Shown here piece after piece: positions 59,543-64,000 of a stretch of 64,000 bases of DNA (position 1 is the stretch's first letter; each line of letters opens with the position of its first letter). The stretch spans positions 62,001-126,000 of the forward strand of contig NZ_JAENIM010000039.1 of the NCBI RefSeq assembly GCF_016595495.1, in the 5' to 3' direction. The notes beneath the pieces are model-generated. The model was not told the origin of the DNA. It did not search any database and saw nothing but the letters and a program-made list of their open reading frames with translations. A program made the translations under genes and the position numbers. The stretch is from Persicirhabdus sediminis (GTDB taxonomy: Bacteria > Verrucomicrobiota > Verrucomicrobiia > Verrucomicrobiales > Akkermansiaceae).

Positions 59543-61231
59543 TTATTCAACAATCACGGCTTTTGGTGGGCCGCTGAGGATTTTTTCTATCAATTGAGCT
59601 GTGGCTTTTTGCACGCTTGTGGCATCGCCAATTTTTTTGCTGCGGTCGTAGCCTAACCAAAGAGCTGCTGAGTAGTCGCGGCAGCTAGAAATCGCCCAGC
59701 TGTCGTGCCCTGAATTGGTCACGCCAGCTAGCGTGTGTGATTTATTTACCAATGGCAGCGAGTTTAGCGCATCTGCAGCTGCACCTTCGTGAATGGCTTG
59801 AGTGAGTGAACTAGTGCCAGTGTAAACAACCTGACCGTGCGCATTTCTAATTTCTTTGATTAGATAGGGCTTGGCGCGTTTGCCTGAGTTCTGCAGTGTT
59901 GCCGTAGCAATGGCTAACTGGTCGGTGTTGGCTGCCAGACTGCCGCGGAATAGGTCTTCAGTTTCCGGCATGTCATTTTTAAAACCGAGGCGACGGAAAA
60001 TTCTAACTGCTTCGCTTGGGCCAATTTGTCTACCGGTCTGCAATGGTTTCCCTTTGATAGGTAGTTTGTTGCGCTCGCGTGCGGCGGCATGAAGGAAGGG
60101 TTCAAATAGCGGGCCAATATCGCGGCTAGTATTATAAGCGCGGTTATACTGGCTCACTTTATAATCGCGGCTGCCAATCATGCTGAGCACACTGCCGTCT
60201 TTGGGCTGCAGCACCATCAGTGAGCCCTGTAAGGCTGAGATCTCACCGCTCTCAATACCAGAAATTGGCTGGGCAAAATATTTCTCAGCGCGCAGTTGCA
60301 TTTCCCCATCAAGCGTGGTGACGATGGTGAGTGCGCCATCACGAATGTCGTTGCGTTCAAGGATTGTTTCCAGCTGGCGCTGAACGGCGCGCGCAATGAA
60401 TGTCTGGCTAGCTCTGTTACCTTCTGGGTCAGCTAGACCGATAGGTAGACTTGTGATAGTTGAGATATCCGCAGATTTGATGTAACCCTCGGCAACCATG
60501 CGCGCGAGCACATCATCACGTTGGTTCATCGCGCCCTCTAGATTGCGAAATGGCGAGTAGATATGCGGGCCTCTAATGATGCCAGCTAGGATAGCACATT
60601 GATTGGTGTTCAGTTGGCTAACGGATTTGCCAAAGTAAGTTTCTGATGCTTCTTCGATGCCGTGACAGCCAGCGCCAAAATAGATGCGGTTAAGGTAATG
60701 AGTGAGGATTTCATCTTTGCTATAGCGAGATTCAATGCGCAAGGTGATAGCGATTTCTAGCAGTTTCCTGTGGATCGATTTGGCGCGGATATCAAAGGTA
60801 TTGCGCGCTAACTGCATGCTTAGCGTCGAGGCTCCCTGGGTGAATGATCTATCTTTGATGTTACGCAGTGTGGCTCTAGCTAGGCCTTTTACATCTACGC
60901 CCCTGTGCTGGTAAAACCTTGAGTCCTCACGTGCGACTAAGGCGTTGACCATGTCCTTGGGAATCGCCTCGCGCTCAATTAGTTGACGACGTGTGCCTGC
61001 TAGACTGCCAATTTCCTTGTTGTATCTGTCTAGCAGAACGGTGCGGGCTGGAATTTCAGCCACCTCGTCGAGGTCGTATTTCAGAGAAATGAAAAAGTAA
61101 TACAGGACAATAGCCAGCCCGATGAGGGCAAAAATACAGCTCCAGCGGACCAGCCAGAGTACTGGACCGCGAAGTCTGGAGCGCTGCCAGCGGGGAAATC
61201 TTGCGGGTGTATTTTCGGGTTTTCGAGACAT
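59543..61231 (-). CDS. Class A PBP homologue with intact transglycosylase but degenerate transpeptidase
   Basis: 562 residues, one N-terminal transmembrane helix (about 28-48). The GT51 domain has the catalytic Glu102 in REDSRFYQHRG and TQGASTLSMQLARN, so glycan polymerisation is expected. The transpeptidase domain is shortened and lacks its catalytic residues: the family GS-x-F-K-P-F reads GPLFEPF (P374 for Ser, E377 for Lys), SxN is lost in a deletion of about 60 residues, and KTG reads V-T-N (504-506). I infer a glycosyltransferase with a structural or regulatory C-domain. It follows the intact homologue with about 100 nt gap; the two are probably paralogues. Confidence 0.88.
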   Translation of the reverse strand: MSRKPENTPARFPRWQRSRLRGPVLWLVRWSCIFALIGLAIVLYYFFISLKYDLDEVAEIPARTVLLDRYNKEIGSLAGTRRQLIEREAIPKDMVNALVAREDSRFYQHRGVDVKGLARATLRNIKDRSFTQGASTLSMQLARNTFDIRAKSIHRKLLEIAITLRIESRYSKDEILTHYLNRIYFGAGCHGIEEASETYFGKSVSQLNTNQCAILAGIIRGPHIYSPFRNLEGAMNQRDDVLARMVAEGYIKSADISTITSLPIGLADPEGNRASQTFIARAVQRQLETILERNDIRDGALTIVTTLDGEMQLRAEKYFAQPISGIESGEISALQGSLMVLQPKDGSVLSMIGSRDYKVSQYNRAYNTSRDIGPLFEPFLHAAARERNKLPIKGKPLQTGRQIGPSEAVRIFRRLGFKNDMPETEDLFRGSLAANTDQLAIATATLQNSGKRAKPYLIKEIRNAHGQVVYTGTSSLTQAIHEGAAADALNSLPLVNKSHTLAGVTNSGHDSWAISSCRDYSAALWLGYDRSKKIGDATSVQKATAQLIEKILSGPPKAVIVE

Positions 61232-61340
61232 TTCTATCAGTGCTCAGCGAGCTGAGCTAGAGATGTAGCCAGTTTGGCGAAATTTGCCAATGAATTTATA
61301 CGTCGAAAGCTACTGCTACGTACGCTCATTCAGCCATTTT

Positions 61341-63638
61341 TTAGCGCACGGGAATGGCTCTTGGCGCCCGCTTGTTTTCGTTAACTGGCTGCGCTTTTGA
61401 GGGATGGAATGGGCAGAACTCGTGCTGACCAGGAAGCGTATCGGCTGGTGCCTCTGTGGTATACGCGCTGCCTAACTTCTCGCATTCCTTGGTCGCTCGC
61501 TTGGCCGACCAGCGACATAGGCGAGCTTGTTTCATCGCCATTGGCGGGTTGAACGAGCCAGCTGCATAACCAACCTCATCGGCTTCTTTGATGATATCGA
61601 TCCAAATTGGCAGAGCCAGTGTAGAGCCGTATCCGCGGTCAATCGTTCTCTGCGGCTGGTCCATGCCGACCCAAACTGAGCAGGTCACGGCTGTAGTGTA
61701 GCCGGCAAACCACGCGTCCTGATAGTTGTCTGTGGTGCCGGTTTTGCCAGCTGCTGGTGAGCTGAACTTTGATTTGATCGCCGCGCCAGTTCCGCGCTGG
61801 GCAACTTTTTGTAAGACCTTGTTAGTTTCCCAAGCTGCACCACGTGATGCCGCTGAGTACACCAGTTTGCTATTGCGGTAGAGTACCTGGTCGCCATTGC
61901 GGATTTCTTGGATCAAATACGGACGGTAGCGCTCGCCATTGTTAGGGAAGATGGTATAGGCGCTAGCCACTTGCCATGGTGTGGCTTCCCATGACCCAAG
62001 GTAGGCCGCTGGTGTATTGGGCAGTTTCTGGGTGAATCCAACATCGTTAGCTGTGGTATGCACGCGATCCATTCTCGCAAAATCACCGACCCTAACAGAT
62101 GACGTGTTGCGCGAGCGAATCAATGCCTCCTCAGCAGTGACATACTTGTAATATTTGCCATCGCTATTGCGTGGGTTCCAACTGCGCTGCGCCCCTTTAA
62201 TTTCGCCGGGGCGAAGTGGGGTGTCGCGAATCCACGTTTGCGCCTGCATGCCGTTATTAAATGCCGTTAGGTAGACAAAGGGTTTAAAAATTGAGCCTAT
62301 TTGGCGTTTCGCGTATTTAGCGCGGTTGAACATAGATTCATCGGCATCGCGGCCTCCAACAACTGCGAGCACAGCACCACTGCGGTTTTCAATGACAACC
62401 GCTGCGCCTTGAATATATTTTGGTGGTTTGGTTTTTTCTGGCTGAGCTGTTTTTAGATAGTGTTGGTACTGGCTGCGAGTTTGGTGGTTGTAGCCAGGTT
62501 TGCGCTCTACCGTGCGTAGGTGTTTTTCCATCGCCCTCTCAGCTGCTTTTTGAATGTTATGGTCGATGGTGGTGATGATTGTTAGTCCGCCAATGTCGAT
62601 GCGCTCGTCTTCCAAAATAAGGTCGAGGTCGCGGCGAATCGCATCCATGGCATAGGAACCTTGAGCCAAACGACGGTCTTCTGGACGAATCTGTAATTTC
62701 TCAGTTTTGGCCTGATCGGCTTCTGCTTGGGTGATGAATTGATTGTCGACCATGCGCGCCAGTGTGGTATCGCGCTCGCTGGTGGCTCGTTCGATGCTGC
62801 GGAATGGTGAGAATGAGTTAGGTCCGCGAATGATGCCAGCTAACATAGCGGCTTCACTCAGTGTTAGATCTTTGGCGGATTTCTCAAAATAGGTACGCGA
62901 TGCCGCTTCGACTCCTCGCATATTGTGGCCCCAGAAGATGCGGTTCACATAATGTTTGAGGATTTCTTTTTTGCTGAAATGCGATTCGATGCGAAATGCT
63001 AGAGCGATTTCAAGCATCTTGCGGTCCAGTGATTTGAGTGCGCTCCCTTGGCCGGGTTTGGCCTGAATATCAAAGCTGTTACGCGCCAGCTGCATGGTCA
63101 GCGTAGACGCTCCCTGAGTCATTGATTTGTCTTTGATATCGCGCACGAGTGCTCGAGCTAGGCCAACTGGGTCGACGCCAAAATGGTAGTAGAATCGTGA
63201 ATCTTCTCGGGCTAACAATGCACTAGTGAAGTAATCTGATACTTCATCTAGCTCGACAAGCAAGCGGTTATCACCGTGCATACGGCCAATTTCTGTGCGC
63301 CTATCACTAGCGTAGATGATAGATCTAGCTGGCATTTCTTCAACTTGCTTGAGATCGAAATGGCTGGCGCGCAAAAAGTAGAAAGTGCCAACAATGATGC
63401 CGATAGAGCTGAAGATAAAACCAAATGAAAGTACAAGTCGCAGCGGCCATTTGATAAAGAAATTCAGCCTATCAGTGAGCCTGTTGATGAGTAAAAATGG
63501 AGCCGTTAGGACCTGTGGCAGCCAGCTAGATGACTTTCTAGATTTTTTACTATTCTTCCGCTTATTTGCCGATGAGCTGGCTTTTTTTCTAGCCGATTTT
63601 TTTTTGGCAGATTTTTTGGCTGTCTTACGTGGTGGCAT
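61341..63638 (-). CDS. Penicillin-binding protein 1A-type peptidoglycan synthase
   Basis: 765 residues, bifunctional glycosyltransferase and transpeptidase on the cell wall. A long Lys/Ser-rich cytoplasmic N-terminus (1-40) and one transmembrane helix (about 68-88) are followed by GT51 with Glu145 (REDSRFYYHFG) and TQGASTLTMQLARN. The transpeptidase domain has S449-x-x-K452 (GSIFKPF), S509-R-N511 (SRNTSS) and KTG 632-634 (GKTGTTDNYQDAWFAGY). All catalytic motifs are intact. A Cys/Pro-rich C-terminal tail (CRWSAKRATKECEK..EFCPFHP) may add disulfides. It is upstream of the degenerate homologue on the same strand. Confidence 0.95.
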   Translation of the reverse strand: MPPRKTAKKSAKKKSARKKASSSANKRKNSKKSRKSSSWLPQVLTAPFLLINRLTDRLNFFIKWPLRLVLSFGFIFSSIGIIVGTFYFLRASHFDLKQVEEMPARSIIYASDRRTEIGRMHGDNRLLVELDEVSDYFTSALLAREDSRFYYHFGVDPVGLARALVRDIKDKSMTQGASTLTMQLARNSFDIQAKPGQGSALKSLDRKMLEIALAFRIESHFSKKEILKHYVNRIFWGHNMRGVEAASRTYFEKSAKDLTLSEAAMLAGIIRGPNSFSPFRSIERATSERDTTLARMVDNQFITQAEADQAKTEKLQIRPEDRRLAQGSYAMDAIRRDLDLILEDERIDIGGLTIITTIDHNIQKAAERAMEKHLRTVERKPGYNHQTRSQYQHYLKTAQPEKTKPPKYIQGAAVVIENRSGAVLAVVGGRDADESMFNRAKYAKRQIGSIFKPFVYLTAFNNGMQAQTWIRDTPLRPGEIKGAQRSWNPRNSDGKYYKYVTAEEALIRSRNTSSVRVGDFARMDRVHTTANDVGFTQKLPNTPAAYLGSWEATPWQVASAYTIFPNNGERYRPYLIQEIRNGDQVLYRNSKLVYSAASRGAAWETNKVLQKVAQRGTGAAIKSKFSSPAAGKTGTTDNYQDAWFAGYTTAVTCSVWVGMDQPQRTIDRGYGSTLALPIWIDIIKEADEVGYAAGSFNPPMAMKQARLCRWSAKRATKECEKLGSAYTTEAPADTLPGQHEFCPFHPSKAQPVNENKRAPRAIPVR

Positions 63639-63782
63639 AATCGTCGGGAAGGTGTGCTAGGCTTGGCGCTTTGGACGAGACGAGTGTGCCGTGAATTCAA
63701 GCAATCCGCAATGAATTCCTTAGGGATTAAATTGTCGTATCATATTTTACTATTCGCGGTAGTGTCTGGTGTTTGCTAATGT

Positions 63783-64000
63783 ATGAATATGAATACTCAG
63801 CCGCACAATGATCATAGCCGAGCTGCCCATCGGCTGGCTGGTGTGGCCGCGCTGGCTTCACTCGTCTTGGTCAGTTGTGGCGCATCACCACAATCTGCGT
63901 CTGGCCAGCAAGCTGTGCTAGATGAACCTGCCTTTATTGATAGTCATGGATTGCCCGTGGCATCTATCAATGAGAAGAGACGAGAGAATTATACTGAACA
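63783..64000 (+). CDS. Lipoprotein of unknown function (3' end cut by window edge)
   Basis: Open from ATG 63783 to the edge (72 codons). A signal peptide ends in the lipobox LVLVSC, giving a lipoprotein. Too little of the mature part (GASPQSASGQQAVLDEPAFIDSHGLPVAS) is visible to assign a family. Divergent from the PBP1A gene. Confidence 0.75.
   Translation, partial: MNMNTQPHNDHSRAAHRLAGVAALASLVLVSCGASPQSASGQQAVLDEPAFIDSHGLPVASINEKRRENYTE

Overview
The window looks like a chromosomal segment of a marine or host-associated Verrucomicrobiota bacterium, probably near Rubritalea/Akkermansiaceae. The evidence is a PVC-type CxxCH haem protein, a PEP-CTERM protein, a Minf_1886-type protein known from Planctomycetes and Verrucomicrobia, a secreted S1 sulfatase, a large GH2 enzyme with discoidin-like domains, EF-hand and SHD1-like secreted proteins, and moderate GC. 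No 16S gene is present, so the placement is inferred. Both edges cut genes.

Layout. 1-5.6 kb: PVC haem protein (partial), sulfatase, zinc-less bL36, alanine dehydrogenase. 5.6-8.6 kb: a duplicated tRNA-Thr unit, then a repeat-rich island with three unrelated minisatellites (42, 18 and 24 bp units) and two inverted copies of a palindrome-rich REP-like element around an AT-rich orphan gene. 8.8-15.3 kb: PEP-CTERM protein, PKD-containing secreted protein, GNAT, CIA30 protein, NagZ-like GH3. 15.7-19.6 kb: tRNA-Phe, a YcxB-like membrane protein, an RRM protein with a low-complexity RN tail, a degenerate DD-carboxypeptidase. 19.6-23.2 kb: an operon of phosphofructokinase, Lrp regulator, aminotransferase and CPBP protease. 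23.5-25.8 kb: three envelope coiled-coil genes. 25.9-29 kb: apt, obgE, sufS. 29-33.4 kb: a Gld-type ABC export module without its ATPase. 33.7-39.7 kb: prepilin peptidase with an insert, YlbF-like protein with a Gly/Cys tail, AsmA-like protein, metF, EF-hand protein, lipoprotein. 40-43 kb: a DUF1611 / PLP racemase / 2OG-oxygenase cluster suggesting D-amino-acid chemistry. 43-52 kb: GH2 enzyme, rhomboid, efp, purC, a BrnT/BrnA-like toxin-antitoxin pair, and an RsmA-Nudix fusion. 51.9-64 kb: oxidoreductase, Na/Pi transporter, DsbD, small lipoprotein, AraC regulator, and two class A PBPs, one with a destroyed transpeptidase site.

The most striking observation is in the DsbD gene (55338-57599 minus). 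The reading frame is interrupted by one UGA exactly where the first cysteine of the thioredoxin CxxC motif belongs. Downstream the frame runs on for 86 conserved-looking codons to a TAA that sits just before a rho-independent terminator. Directly after the UGA the mRNA can fold into a hairpin with the spacing and loop guanine of a bacterial SECIS element. The simplest reading is a selenocysteine-containing DsbD (U-L-I-C).

Other notable items are catalytically degenerate peptidoglycan enzymes (S11 homologue and second PBP1), the racemase gene lacking a canonical start codon, and strong enrichment of CCAGCTGG/CTAGCTGG words in gaps, repeats and terminators. Most gene borders carry clear rho-independent terminators, often shared between convergent genes.
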